Shown here: positions 21,501 to 35,143 of the stretch, in pieces
How positions within the stretch are numbered: the first letter of the stretch is position 1
Layout of the letters: every line of letters starts with the position of its first letter
Source of the DNA: Dioscorea cayenensis subsp. rotundata
Taxonomy: Eukaryota; Streptophyta; Magnoliopsida; Dioscoreales; Dioscoreaceae
Length of the DNA: 64,000 bases
Reading direction: 5' to 3'
Assembly (NCBI RefSeq): GCF_009730915.1
Contig: NC_052486.1
Location: 21,791,589 to 21,855,588, forward strand
Notes under the pieces: generated by a model
Told to the model about the DNA's origin: nothing
The model's database searches: none
Seen by the model: the letters and a program-made list of their open reading frames with translations, nothing else
Made by a program: the position numbers and the translations under genes

Positions 21501-23595
21501 TATCTCTGTACCCAGCAATCCTTGTTATACCTGTACTTCCTTATCCTTATTACTTTTCTTTCACTTGTCTCATTGTTCTCTAGAAAACTCCAAACAACTA
21601 TAACAACTATATTATTTCAGGTCATCCTTCTCCTAGGATATGGTCCAGATGCTCCTCCTTCGAAGTTGTTTTTCCTTAAAAAATCTAATGAAAGTGGTGG
21701 CAGTTGTCCAAAGGATAAGACATGCAGTGAACAAAAAAGTAAAGAGGAAAGCCATATTCGCAATTTCTGTTGGAGGCCTGTTTTGTTCTTCATACTGTGG
21801 TCTTTGATCTGGTCATCTTACATACTGTTCTTGAGCTTCATTTCCCTCAAGGAATTTGGTGGCTTATCAGAAATGGTTAAAAAGTAAGACTTTCATTCAC
21901 TGCAAGTTTATTGGTTTCTTCATGGCTGGCCATTGCAATTCGCATAGTGAATCATTATTAAAACAAGAATGCTTCCCTGTGTTTCTCATCTTTTTTGTAA
22001 GAGTTCCCCTTGCATGCTTTTTCTCCCAAAACTAGGGCTGCTTTTGCGTTATATAATGGCTACTATTACTTTAAAGATAGTAACAGTGATTTGATGCTGT
22101 TCATCCTTAGGATCTCTTCATACGATTCAAATCTTTGCATGCATACCATTATGTAATTATAAGGTGGTCCCTTATCATCATCCTCACTTTTCATTTTTTG
22201 GCAGGACCCATGGATTTATTCTCAATGTGGAAGATCTCTCACCAAACATTGGTGTGTTTTGGTGAGCTTTACATATAATCATTTTCTGTATATAACTTTA
22301 CGTGTTTATGCTACTTTCTTCTCATGTTTGGCGAACAAATGCAGGTACTTCTTTGCAGAAGTCTTTGAATTTTTCAGATCCTTCTTTCTTATTGTGTTCC
22401 ACATAAACATCCTATTTATGCTGGTACCACTGGTCATTCGCCTGAGACACCGGCCATGTTTTCTTGCCTTTGTGTATATAGCCATTATGTCAATGCTAAA
22501 ATCATATCCTTCGGTGAGTGTTTTTTTATTCTTTATTTCTAGCACTTGGTTATCTTTCTTTATTGAGGTCTAGATGAGACATCATTTTTCTTGATACTTT
22601 ATCATAATGATTTTACATCAATGTCAGCCTCAAAATCTTTCTGCACATGTCTGTGTTTGCAGTTTGGCGTGTGATATTGATAAGTAGTGTTGTATTGGCA
22701 TGATCTCATAATAATTTTCATATTTGATATATCAATTTGAGCTTGAAATTATGAATTCCGATTTGGAGGTTTGTTTGGATATGTTGCTGCCTAGGACTTG
22801 AGTAGGTGATCACAAGAGAAATGAGGAAAATCATGTAAGATAATTCTAGTTCTGGTTTTACAACAATTTTCAGTCTTGGCAACAGGGTCTTCTATATGTA
22901 TTGATCCTGTCTAGGAAACACTCCTTTTGTACTTTTTCATGGGAACTATTAAAACCCATGGACTTGTGCACATATACAAACAGAAATGAACTCTTACTCT
23001 TTTCTGTCTAGTTGGATTTACTTGGTATTCTTTAGAAATTTTGCGAGTCCATGGCATGCAAAGGAAAAGGCAAAGTTTCAAAAACTAAATATAGGCTATT
23101 TCAGGAAGAGTAAGATATATATGGAAACCTGCACCACTTTATTATTTGGGATGCTTGTGTCAAGTTCTTTGAAGTTTTCACAGATCAATAGGTTATAGTT
23201 TTTCTTTTGACTTGAGACTCAAGAAAATCAAGGCTTTTATTTTATTTTATTTCTTTTTATCTTCTGAAGTGAACTGCACATTTTTGTATTTCTAGATTAT
23301 TATGTTTTAATAGCAACTCCGGACCTTAATATCTCACTGTGGTTGGGTTTGAACTTTGAAGGTTGGAGATTCAGCTCTTTACTTAGGTCTTCTTGGCCTT
23401 TTTGCCAATGAACTAGCAGGTGAAACTTTAGCCCAACCATGTACTATTTAGTGTTTAAGTTTTTTTTGGATATAATGGTATTTGTTTTTTTAACATGCAG
23501 AAATGCGCTTTTCTTTCTTCCTATTGTGTGGTTATGTTGGAATATCCCTCCTAAGCCCTGTTATGCACAACCTTTGGATTTGGAGGGTAGGTCTC

Positions 23596-23637
<42 letters not shown>

Positions 23638-24101
23638 CTGACTGATCTTATTAATTGAACTTTTCAGGGGACAGGCAATGCCAATTTCTATTTTGCCACC
23701 GGCATAGCCTATGCTTCCTTACAGGTACTTGCTGTTGGCCCATTTCTTCATTATGTTTACTGTAGTTATATCTTAACTTTTGATCTTTTTTTTTTTTTGA
23801 ACTGGATTACATGCTTTTTAGAAATAACTGCAAGCCCTGATATGTTGTTGGGGGAAACATGTTTTCAAAGATCTCCATGCTTATGCTTTTGTTGCTGGAT
23901 AACTTGTTATCATCATTCCGCACATGGTTTCTGCTACAAGATCTAACTACTTCTTGGCCCTTGTCATGATATAAATGCGTCTGCCTTCTGCATGACCTTC
24001 ACCATGATTAATGTGTCTGTTTGCAGACTGTCTTGATCGTAGAATGTGTAAGCACCATATTGAAGCATGATAGGATGTTGAGGAACAAGTTGACAACCTG
24101 A
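18575..24101 (+). CDS. PIGU: GPI transamidase subunit PIG-U (CDC91 family)
   Basis: Fourteen coding exons join without any frame break to 460 residues: 18575-18713, 18826-18873, 19317-19377, 19517-19549, 20450-20574, 21078-21212, 21456-21532, 21621-21883, 22205-22261, 22345-22513, 23362-23419, 23501-23586, 23668-23724, 24027-24101. All introns are GT-AG. The product is a multi-pass ER membrane protein of the complex that cuts the C-terminal signal of precursor proteins and attaches the GPI anchor. Family blocks visible include RATGQKL, LWNPFTI, PNIGVFWYFFAEVFEFFR, RPCFLAFVYI, KSYPSVGDSALYLGLLG and RGTGNANFYFATGIAYASLQ. Length matches plant homologues. An intron at 23587-23667 carries a (TC)n repeat. 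A partial copy lies at 120-365. Confidence 0.95.
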
Positions 24102-24650
24102 TGTATTTCCATTTCCGAAGATGCTACCTATGAACCATAATCAACTCTTGCATTTTTAGAAGTTGGTATTCTCCGGCAACTCTGTTGTGTCACATGAATA
24201 TCAAACCATTCACTGCTGATGCACGCTGTAACACTAATCTCGATCTCGATCTTTGTGTACATTCGAGGCAAGGTCTTAATTCCTTGATTAACATTTTTAA
24301 GTCATCTGTTGTTGCATGATTAAATTAACAGGACGCAAACAGTGCATCCAAATGAGTCAAGATTAAGATATTCAGCAGGTTACCAACTGGTCATTGAATG
24401 TATTTGTTTCATTGTATAAACTTCGGTAATCATCGAGATTCACTAGTGACTAGTTCTGTTTTGCCATTTGTGTTAAATTAATTAGTGTAAGGAATTTTGT
24501 CTCAGTATCCGATAATAGAGTGTTATTTTTCTGAAAATTTTCTTTTCAGAAAAATCTTTATTTTCATTTTACTGCTATTTAGGTCTTGAAATTCTTAATG
24601 TGGAAACAATTATGTGTTAACATTTTGTTTAGTAGTAAATCCAAACCCCT
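24102..24650 (+). other. PIG-U 3' flank
   Basis: This is probably 3' untranslated sequence and then AT-rich spacer. Nothing else is recognised. Confidence 0.5.
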
Positions 24651-24689
24651 CAAAAGGGCTAATCATGGTTATTAGAATGTGGTTTCAAA

Positions 24690-24960
24690 AAGGACCACTA
24701 GGGCCAACGACCTTCGGCCCATTTGATGACACGGGTCGTCGATGAGCTTCACCGAACTGGTGAGCTCGATTCTCTGAGGTAGATATTTCTGAGTCATGAA
24801 TAGTGGTTACAGACGCGTGCTCAGATCTATCACGAAAAGTCATGTCCCTATCTCCACTGTTCCACTCGAGCGCCATAAAGACGTCTCCTGATTTTTTAGT
24901 GGCTCGTCCCGCTCTTTCCCCCACAAAAAAAGAAAAAGGACCACCAGGACATCGCCAATA
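24690..24960. other. GC-rich island of unknown origin
   Basis: This block is much richer in G+C than its surroundings and carries a 79-codon frame on the minus strand (24685-24924) that I do not recognise. A near-repeat of AAAAAGGACCA(C/CC)A flanks it (near 24689 and 24935). It could be an inserted organellar or transposon piece, or an old exon. No function is assigned. Confidence 0.4.
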
Positions 24961-25102
24961 TGTCTTGCAGCTGAACCACCACTAACCACTTATTCCAATC
25001 CAGGTCATGGTGAAATCTGGGGCCCTTGGAATTTAGCTAATCAATTGACGCTAATCTGGGCCCTTTTTGCTTAAATGTCTTACGTACATGACTACAAGTC
25101 CA

Positions 25103-25134
<32 letters not shown>

Positions 25135-26690
25135 ATACGTTGACGGACGACTTGTTACTACTTTGTAGCAGTGGTAGACTTGGAGTAAACTACTTACAAA
25201 GTCAATATTAGTTAATGTCAAATAAACAAACAGCATTGTCTTGAATTCCACTTGTTGGGAAAAACCAGAGCAATTGAGTCATTGACAAAAACATCCCAAT
25301 GCCTTGCAAAATGCTTTGACAGAGACTAACTAGACTACTGTTTCCAAGTCTATCCCAAATCCCAATTCAAGAACCAATAATTATTTTAACATAAGATTTT
25401 GGTGATACCAAATTCCATAGTCGGTCAATTGCAAACTAAACAAAACATAATTGAATCTGTAGGACACTTTTTGGCATGTCAAGCACTAATCCACAACCGT
25501 TCATAATTATATATGAATTACATTATTTTTTCTCTGGTCATATTATGTCTATTTTAACTAATTCATATGTTAATTATTCTTTCTATGGTATTGTTATGTC
25601 TATTTTAACCGGTTCATATGTTGATTCATAAGTTGATTAAAAAATCATTTAAATTAATTGATAATATTAAATTTATATAAATTTATATCAATTTATCAAC
25701 AAAATATTGAGTCTTGTTTTAGAGAAAATTTGAGATCAAACTTAGTAGTACTTACTCAAATCAAAGTGATTACTCATGTACTTATTTCATACATTCCTGA
25801 TTTTTTTTTAAATAAAAAACATTTATCACTGATTTATCTAAAATTAAAAAAAATTATATTAACTTTTCAAATAAACCATTATTTCAAACCAAACAAAAGA
25901 TCCTCAAACCTATGAATCCATTTTTGAATGTCAAGCTCAAATCCAAACTAGTTCATAATTATATATATATATATATATATGACCCAATAAAGGTTATAAA
26001 GTTGATCACCCTATTCTCGTGAAAGTGCACACCTGATAACCTTGGTTGGTGGTGGTACATTCATCTAATTCGGTGCAGGTGTCCATCCTAAGCCATACCA
26101 TCCATTAATACCTTCCGTTCATCATGCTTCTCCTTCTGATTACATACATATATTATATTTTCTTCAATTTTTTTTTTTTTATATGTTATAAACCCATATT
26201 TTTTTTATTTATTATTTTTAAATATCAAAAAATATTTATTATTTTTTTAAAATTATTCTAACACTCTATTTAATTTTTTTTCTTAAAATTTAATATGATG
26301 AAAAAAAAATATAAAAATATAAATTAGAAATAATTTTAAAAAAATAACTAATTTTTTATTAAATTATGTGAAATATGAGATTTGATTTTTCACAACACGG
26401 ATAAATAGACATGAAGAGAGTATATTTATGATATCATTAGTGGCATTCAATCTTTTCACCTCTCAAACATTCAATGCTACCCAACTTCACTTAAACCCTC
26501 AGTACAAACATATATGAAATCTAAAAAGATTAAAAATGAAAACTATAAAAACCATTATAATATCTTGGGTCCACTTTAAGACGCAGTAAAAATCTCTCGG
26601 GAAACCGCGAAACCGATCTCATTTACTCATTCACTTAATCATGCTTTAATATTCCCGCACCTTCCGGGATGCAAAATGAGCCGTCCGATC
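24961..26690. other. AT-rich intergenic region
   Basis: (TA)n runs occur at 25103-25130 and 25960-25980. A short block (TCTATTTTAAC..TTCATATGTT) is duplicated near 25547-25572 and 25597-25622. No gene is seen. Confidence 0.55.
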
Positions 26691-26761
26691 ATACTTGATG
26701 GCATGTCGGGTAAAATTCATCGAGTTTCTTGTCCTTTTTTACAGTAATTTGGGGGGTGTAT

Positions 26762-27809
26762 TTACGATGTTGCCCCTACAAGCCATTTGTAGAACGATGA
26801 GTAGTAGTAACTGCCATCGTCCCCAGCGTCCAAGTCCCAGCTCTCTCGCCGTGCTCCGGCGCCGGCGCCGGAGCCGTCGAAGCGGCGGCTGGAGAACCGG
26901 AGCGATGAGAACGATGACGACGCTGATGAGGTTAGCCTGTCGACGTAGTCTCGGAGCCAGCCTCTTCCAGTTCCCCCAGCCTCCCCAGCCACCTCCTCCC
27001 CTGGCGCCGCCGGACCTTCGCTGGCGCCGGACGACTCCTTGGTCCGACGAACTCGAGCCACCACTGCCTCCACTTCCTCGTCGACGAGGTACTCGAAGGA
27101 GGAGCCGATGGAGTAGGATCTCGCGTGAGGAGGAGCGGAAGGGTCGGAGGAGTCGAGAGAGGATCCTCCTCGCCGGCGACTCACGCTGCCGATCTCGATC
27201 CGGAAGCTCGGGGGTCGTTGGGGATCGGAAGGAGGGGGAGGTGGGACGACGACGACGGCGGCTCGGCAAAGAGGGCAAGATGGGGTGGATGGAAGCCAGG
27301 CATCGATGCAGGCGGCGTGGAAGGCGTGGTGACACGCCGGAAGGAGGCGGAGCTCGTCGTCGGGGCGGAATGGAGAGAGGCATACGGCGCAGTCCGGCGA
27401 TGATTTGGGGAATGGAGGCCATGGATGATGCGAGGGTGAAGAGAGGGAGAGATTGGATTAGGGTTTTGGGATCTCGATTCGTTGATGGGGTTGGGTCTGG
27501 TGCGGAGGAGGAGGTGGAAGAGGAGGAGGAGGAGGTGGAGGTGGTGCGAAGTGGGATGAGAGGAGGGGATGGAGAGGCGGTGGAAGCGCCGGCGGTAGCC
27601 GGACGGGAGAGAAGACGGAGGAGAAGGTGGATAGAGGCGGAGGCGGCGATGACGAAGGCGAGGATCGCGGCGATGATGAGCAAGCTTGGGCTGTAGGCGA
27701 AGGAGGAGGATGATGAAGAGGATGGCGGTGGTGGAGCGCTGGCTACGAGCTCGTCGGACGGGATCGTCGGCGGCGGGGGAGAAGGAATGGAGTCACGGGC
27801 AGTGCGCAT
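26762..27809 (-). CDS. ATL-family RING-H2 E3 ubiquitin ligase, one-base frameshift
   Basis: This is a single exon, usual for ATL genes, and the product would be about 348 residues. A Ser/Pro-rich start is followed by one hydrophobic segment (about residues 41-64), then a linker with QSLPLFTL, then a RING-H2 finger C140-x2-C143-x15-C159-x-H161-x2-H164-x2-C167-x10-C178-x2-C181 with the ATL-typical CIDAWL. The C-terminal tail ends near [10 protein letters not shown], recalling ATL4-type proteins. It should sit in a membrane and pass ubiquitin from an E2 to targets. The N-terminal part and the RING are in different frames; dropping one C from CCCC (plus 27407-27410) joins them exactly as in the family. 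I chose ATG 27809; an upstream in-frame ATG adds a poly-Arg stretch unlike the family. Confidence 0.85.
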
Positions 27810-30624
27810 TTTGGGTTCTTTGCTTCGTCGTCGTCGTCGTCGTCGTCTCTTTCGAGAGCATGCCATGGTTTTGGAGGTCTTTTTATATATTTTTCTCATC
27901 TTTTTTTTCTATTTTTTTTTATTTAAAAAAATTATTTATTTATTTATTTATTTATTATGATATATATATATATATGTATATTAAAAAAATGAAATTATAT
28001 TTATTTTGGGTATTTATTTGGTCTGGGATTGGAGTTATTTTCTGCAACTAATTCGGTGAAATTTCATTAATGCACATTTATTGAATTTATTTAATAATTT
28101 ATTTATTATGAATGTTTTGAAATTATCGAAAAATAATTTATTAGGTGTCAAAGTAGGCATGATGCCTTTACACAAATGGGATGACGTGGCACTGCTTTTT
28201 GCGTGGCCAATGACACTCTAGGAATGAAGCAGAGATATAAAAGTAAAAAGCAAGTAAAACTCAAATTGGATTTAATTAAAACTGAAAATAACATAAAATT
28301 TTAATTATTGCGACAAATTTATAACGTGATTGATCTCACTTGAAAAGTAAAAACTATTTGTATATATATATATATATATAGAATGGATTGCTTGAAGAAA
28401 TGATTCTTTGAAAAATTCATAAATTGTTTTTGTTAGTGGGATCCACATTATCACTTATGAAGGAGTAGAGAGAAAAACAAAGAAGAAACTTAATGAATGG
28501 ATAGAATGAGGCTTCTCTAAGGTAGAAGAAATAAAGAGTATTAAGACTTTGGCTTTAATTATCTTGTTTCCCTTTTGCTTTTGTTTCTAAAGTTTCTTCT
28601 ACGCCTCTTTCCTTTATTTATTTATTTATTTTTCTTTTAACCAAACAAATCCTTCATCATTCATTGAAATCAAGTAACATATTCATCAACTTATTAACAT
28701 GATAAATAACATTTAGAGGAAGATCAAGTAATGAGATCTACATCTTTGTTTACTCAATGAAGCTGTACTCCTATATGCATTTTTATAAATAAAAAATTTA
28801 TTCCTAGAATAGACAAGTATATTATTTATTATTATCAAGAGTGAGAGGTTGTTGAAACTGAGAGATGAGAGTGATACTCTAATACTATATTAGTACATTA
28901 ATCTATGATTAGAAATAATTTTAAACTTGGTGTCAGAGTTGACAAACACATGATGGAATTAGAGAAACCATTATGCTAAGTTAGTGATCATTAACAAAAG
29001 CTTAATATCTTGAGGTGTGGATTAAACATGCTATCCACATCCTTTGACTAATATTTTGTGGATAAACCAAACCTTGGATTTATCACACTGCTATTCATTG
29101 ACAACTTTAGCTAAACAACCACAAGAAAATAGATAAGTTATTTTGTCAACTTATAAGTTACTTATAAGTTATTCTAATAATAACTAATATCCGCATCTCA
29201 CCCCCTAAACAAATCTTTTTTTAAAAAAACTAAAATAACATATAATAAAAATTTTAAATTATCTCACCACTTCATCTATGCATTTTACCAACCGCAGCAT
29301 CATGCAATGGAGTAAACTTAGCCACAAAACCCATGCAAAACCAAATGATTAGACAGAGTGGTCAGCCTTTAGGAAAGTAAGGAAAAGGAATTGGGATCTG
29401 GTTGCTGTTCTAATCCATGAAGGGGGGGTAATAGGAAGGACAATATTGGGGCCATAACTTTCATGTGCATTGCTGGCATTGCCTTGTTTTTTCTTGTTTG
29501 GAAAAGCCATACTCCATAATTGATCCCTCCTCACACCATTCCCATTCCAATGTAATTTCCTAGAAAAATCATGCTCTATTAACACTAATTAAAGTTTGAA
29601 ACTAAGAAGAACTAGAGTGAAGTCAAAGAGATAGCAGATTCCTAAAACAAAGAGCTCATTCATGGCAGACAGATTGCATACTCATCTGAAAGAGGTGTCT
29701 AGTTTTAGTCCGTTTAGGGGACAGTCAATCAGAATCAACTGCCCTTCTTTCTGGGTTGATGAGTCCATTTCACAATAAAAGGACTTATCCAGGATCCAAG
29801 GCAAATTCTTTTCCCCATCTTGTTATAGTACATGCTCTACATGCTCTACATGCTCTTCTTCTATATATATATATCTCAACTGATTGGTGTAGAAATAGAG
29901 ATGAAGGTGTTTTAAAATTTAAAAGCATATACAACTTCTCATTGACAGGCAAAGAGAATAAAATAACAGAAGAAAAAGCATTGGGAATGGAGAGTATGCG
30001 CATGCAATGCTTCATGCTTGCTTGAGTTTTCACCCCTTGAGTTTGGTTTTAATATTACCGAAACATCTTCATAACAATCATTAGCCTACAATGTTGTATA
30101 AACCTAGCCCTGGATCGAGCCCGAGCACGAGCATGAGCCCGAGTCCGAGCCCGGTTTATTTTGATCTAAACCTGAATCAAACTAAAACCGAACCCGGACT
30201 ACGATGACCGGGCCCAAGGATAAGTGTAGAGCAGTAGTTTAACAAAAGTGGATGTCAGAGAAGAGTGCATACCTATTTGGTTTGAATTGTTAACAAATGA
30301 TCATATTCTCTTTTGGTGCTCTCTGCATCTGTGTCCCCAGCACGCCTGCATGAACCTCAAAACAGGTTCATCATTGCAAACACAGTCCTTTCCCTGCTTT
30401 CATTTCAGGTTTCACAGTCCATAGTAAACAATGACTCAAAATATGCACAGCTTTGGTTCAATATCATGGGACGTGACCGAATTGCCAGTTTCTCCTTGAA
30501 AAATCTGCATATCAAGACACTCAAAATCAATTGTTTTAATATGACAGTACTTGGGAGAAAATTATTGGATATTGATCATGGTAGTCTACAATGAAGAAAT
30601 GTCTTGGCAAAAATAAAAATAATT
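27810..30624. other. Intergenic region between ATL and ALG8
   Basis: (ATTT)n and (TA)n runs lie at 27938-27976 and 28360-28380. At 30110-30215 a GAGCCCGAGC-type short repeat and its CCGGGCCC counterpart occur, as in some plant MITE-like sequences. A triple ACATGCTCT repeat is at 29828-29852. The part near 30300-30620 may be ALG8 3' flank. No gene is recognised. Confidence 0.5.
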
Positions 30625-33600
30625 TCAAGTGTATCTCAGGATCTGTCTAAGTTGCCATGCCCAAGAATACATCATTCCAACAGCGCAATGTATTGAGACC
30701 AGCATCAGAGGTAGGAAGGGAAGTCTGTTTCCGAGAATGTATGGATGTAAAAACTGACCCCAGATTTCGATCAGTACCAAACTCGAGAGATAACAAATTC
30801 CGACATATCCTATTAGTTCACTTCCCTTGCAATGGTCCTTTGGGTCATTGCCTTTTTCGTTCCTTTGGTATTTGTTCTTTGACTGAAATAGGTTGAGAAA
30901 CCCATCCACATGAACATTGCATGTATGACTAATAGCAGAACTTTTATCGGATACTCCTGCGGCTCAAACAGAAGGGGGAACATTGAATAGCATGATACTG
31001 CATTTTCAGAGGAAAGTTCAGACAAGTATTAGTTTTTCGAAAAACAAAAAGTTACAAATACTGAGGTTAAGTTTATGCATAAAGACATTGCCTTTGAGAG
31101 ATTGACTAGTCAGATTAATTCAAATTTGTAGATGAAACAGTGTGCTAGCAAAAAATTTCATAGACAGTCCATAATAACATGTATAACAGTGAGACATTTT
31201 ACATCTATTAATAAGACATAAGATGATGAGGCGTTGATCTAGAGAAGGCACAGATGAGGCTGGTGGGGAGCCCTGGTCAATATAGTTGCTGTTTTGGCCA
31301 TGACTAATCTAGGATTCCAAGAGGCCAACTTCAGAAATTAGGCAGTGAGTTGTACTTCACAAATAGGGATGCACCGCTTCTTACAGCTTCCTCTATCTAC
31401 TTATCCTACCATTAGGATGAATAATAAGACTAAATGTCGAAAAAAAAGGTCATTGTCTCGTGGAAAGTGGCAAATGAAAAGGGAGAAGGGGTCAAGTTTT
31501 AAAACTTTAGTCTCTTCAAAAGCACACAAATGAAATCGGTATACAGTATGGGGCACAGCTTTTCACATAATCAGGGGGACTTGATCTTGAAGGCTTACTA
31601 TGATCAAAATGTCATCAAGTTGGTTAGATACTCGGGAAACTGGAACAATCATTTTACTTTTGTTAACATACGGAGCAGAAGTTTGTTAAAGAGAATAACA
31701 TAGAACCTAAGTTTAAGACTTTTACAAGGCTACATAGGTAAAGTGGAAACCACTTTTAGAAGGGTCCAATTGGTAAAGAAATAAAGAATTTAACCTTCAA
31801 AGAGGAGATCACTGATTAGATGAAACAATTATACAAGAACCATATAGCAAGTGCCATAAGAGAAGGCTACAAAAGCATCTAAATCAGAAAAAAACAATGA
31901 AAAAAAAATGAGCTCATGAAACATACCTATTGACAGCAAAAAGTAATGCCTTGCATCATCCAAGCTGTTTGTTGCGATTATACCAAGGGGTATGACAAAA
32001 TGAAGTGATGCTTTCTCATGGACATGCCACCCGAACATAAAACCACAAGCGCATGCATATGAAACCCATCTAACAATGTGCTTTGGCTGGGGATTGAAGA
32101 ATGCTTTAACAAGGCATGGTGACATAGCAAGCAAAACCAGCAAGAAAGTTACAACTGGCGTGACCTGTTATTTTAACACTTCAAAGGACTCATATTAATG
32201 CAGACAATCAAACATTTAACTCATTGATGCCACTAAATGAACCAGCAAGAAGAATACCTGTGGAAGCACCGCAAAGGGTGATGACTCACCAACAAGGCCA
32301 CCAGTAAATGACGCCTTAGGAGTTGGAATAGAGAAACCAAACTTGGCCAGAATAAAAGCAAGCCCCTTGTCCAGGATTATGTAAAAAACCCAAAAGTTTG
32401 GAGCCCAATATGCATGAGTCAAACCCCTTCCAAAGGGAAATAAACGACGGAAAACCTGTTGAATCTGCAGAAGTATCAAGGCAGTCTATTTAGAGGCCAT
32501 CTGTACTTCTCAAATATATATGTGTTACTTGTAACTTTATTAATTCATAACCAAGAATGTTGGACACCTTACAGGTATATGATCATCAACCATCAGAAAA
32601 TCAACAGGGAGAAGCATATAATGTGAATAAAAAGGGAAAAGCAGAAAATTTCACAATGCATTAGCTTCCATTATGAAGTCTTTGAATAAGTTATTCTCAA
32701 AACCATATACAATATTTCCATGCCTGATCTTGATAACTGCATACAAGACACAGCATAACTATGAAGGCATGTGTAAACAAATTCGTAACATTCATTTATG
32801 TATTGACTAAAATCTATAACAAGAAATGCCATCAACTTTCCTTCCTGTTATATTACATGATAGTTTCTATACCAATTCTACAATATAAATTAGAATATTT
32901 TTATGCAAATTATAAAAAAGAACATTGAAGGAACTTAATGCCTGAACTAAAAGAAGTTAGCTTATAGATTCACCAACTTGCTAGTTTAATAATTAAATCA
33001 AGTGCCATAGTATGTTCCTACTTTTTTTAAAAAAATGCCTAGGCTAAGAGTAGTGAATTGTGAATTCGCTAAGGTAAGAAGTCACTAAAGACATTATCAC
33101 TTGTGAGCTATATTTCCTGATTTGGACTAATGCTTCACAATTCACCCCTTGCATCATTGTATGGAAACCTTTCACTGCTTACATTTGTCCACAAGACAGT
33201 CACCCCCATGGTGTTCCGTGAGGAATAAACTTACAAATCCTTACACATACAAAGAGAGATGTTATTTCCTCATATGGGACCCATGACAGCCAAATTGCAG
33301 ATGAACAACACAGTAAGTCTCCTACCTATTACTAATCAAACCCTTCTTACACTTAAAAATTCAGCAAACATATTCTGCTCTGTTTTTCACACAAAAAAAT
33401 AGGTACAAAGCTAGCATTCCCTACTTGCCAGAATACATCCACACATGCCAGCTGTAGAAAATGGTGTCTTTTCATTAAAGTTCTACTCTACTATAAGCAT
33501 GGATCTTTGAACATTAACTTTTTCTAATAATATGCATACAGACAGAAAACCAACAATAGAAAATGTCTGCTCTTTCATTGGAGTTCTATACTTCTACATT

Positions 33601-34854
33601 ACCATAAGCATGCTAACTATTCCCTACAAGCAACATTCAGAATTAATCCACAAAGCACATGGCTTCAACTAGGTCAAATTCCAAATTAAAGAACTTGTAG
33701 CAACACTATGTTGTCTTTTCATCGAAGTTCTACTCTAGAGCAACAGCTAACTCCTCTCAACATTCAAATCCAAAAGATCCTAGATAAACTCAAAAGCAAA
33801 GCACTCTTCCTCAACATGAAGAGTAAAATCAGGAAAGAATGCACATTTAACGGCTAACTGTAACAATCAATATCCAGAATGAATCCAAATTTCCAAAAGC
33901 AAAGCATTTTGCAGCAACATGAAGTGAGAGATCACGAAACAATGCACATTACCTAATCATAATACAAGCAGAAGCTGCAGAACCCGAAGGTGACTGCAGC
34001 CACAAACAAACATATGAGATGTTTTCTTTTCATTGAAGTTCTACTCTGGTACGACGGCTAAATACTCTCACAATCAACATCCATAATCAATCCAAAAGCA
34101 AAACCACTTGGCATCAACATGAAGAACGAAACCTGGAAAAAAAAATGCACATTACCTGACCATAGTACACAAAGGGCCCGAAGGCGGCCGCAAATACAGC
34201 AGCAACCGCAACGCCCATGGTCAGCAACCTCCTAGTCCCTGTCCAGAGCCCTCCTCGGCAGTAATGCCTGAGTAAATACACGAAGTACACTGGCGCAGCA
34301 ACGAGGAACAAATGCTTGGAGCAAAGCACAGCCGCAAAGACAATCCCGCCAAGCAAATCCCTCCCCTGAGCGAGCAAGGCAAGGGAAAGCAGGAAGATAC
34401 CGAGAAGGTACCCGTTGTACTGGAAATGGACGTGGTCGACGATGAGGAGCGCGGGGGACCAGATGAGAAGGAGAAGGGTGATGCGGCGGCGGAGGGGAGG
34501 AAACGGAGCGGAGAGAAGATTGGCGGCGAGTAGAAGGATAAGATCTGAGAAGGAGACGGAGAGGCGGAGGAAAAGGACGGCGGAGGGGGAGGAGAGATTG
34601 TGGGAGTGGAGATTGGTGATGGATGGATCGAAGAAGGAGGCGGGAAGGGAGAGGAGGTACTCGAAGAAGGCGAAGAGAGGGGGGTAGTCGAGGGTCCAAG
34701 GGCTGGAGAGATCGGAGTACCATTGATGGAGTGGGAGCGACGAGGTGAGGGCAAGCCAATGGCGGTGGACCTCGAAGTCAGTGCTGTGGTAGCAGGGAAT
34801 GAGGAGGAGCTTCAAGCAAGCCACCACGGCGAAGAACCATGGGAGGTCAGACAT
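30625..34854 (-). CDS. ALG8: Dolichyl-P-Glc:Glc1Man9GlcNAc2-PP-dolichol alpha-1,3-glucosyltransferase (ALG8)
   Basis: Four coding exons: 34156-34854, 32258-32464, 31927-32164 and 30625-30997, about 505 residues in total. The enzyme adds the second glucose to the lipid-linked N-glycan precursor in the ER lumen (GT57 family, with ALG6). It is multi-pass. Family signs are STDFEVHRHW (Asp26 in the first luminal loop), DYPPL at 56-60, DHVHFQYNGYLLG near 140-152, RLFPFGRGLTHAYWAPNFW, HVHEKASL and LHPYILGNRLPF. Introns are GT-AG. In the last exon the first half and the C-terminal third are in different frames; one missing base, for example in the A-run near 30850-30870, or two extra ones, restores the family sequence. 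Intron 1 is 1.7 kb. It is head-to-head with ATP synthase delta'. Confidence 0.92.
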
Positions 34855-35143
34855 GGCGATGGCGCCGGCGAGCCGGAGATGGTGGCGGCGGCGGTGGAGA
34901 TCGATGAGTTCGCGGGAACGAGAGGAATTCGAGGAACAAAGAAGCGAATGTGTTTTTTATGTTTAGACTCTTTAAATATTTGAAATTTATGTTTAATTTC
35001 TTTCGAGGGGTAAAAAGTAAGAGAATTTTTTATATAAGTTTGCATTTCAATCTTTTCAGGGGGCTAAAAGTAAAAAACTCTTCAAACAAACCCCAAATCA
35101 CTCGTCTCTTCATCTCTCTCGCTTCTCTCATTCGATCGCCGCC
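34855..35143. promoter_or_regulatory. Shared 289-bp promoter of ALG8 and ATP synthase delta'
   Basis: The two start codons point away from each other across this gap, so both promoters must lie here or overlap the first exons. It contains two related ~30-bp blocks (TTTCTTTCGAGGGGTAAAAA near 35000 and TCTTTTCAGGGGGCTAAAAG near 35055) and a TATATAAG. Short pyrimidine runs precede the delta' start. Confidence 0.6.

Noticed and set aside
26695-27696. 333-codon plus-strand frame, Arg/Glu-rich
   Set aside because: It is antisense to the GC-rich ATL gene and has no recognisable domain. The RING-H2 finger on the minus strand explains the region.
34221-34759. Two other long minus frames and plus frames over ALG8 exon 1
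   Set aside because: They are shadows of the GC-rich ALG8 exon. Only the frame from 34854 has the ALG8 family motifs.
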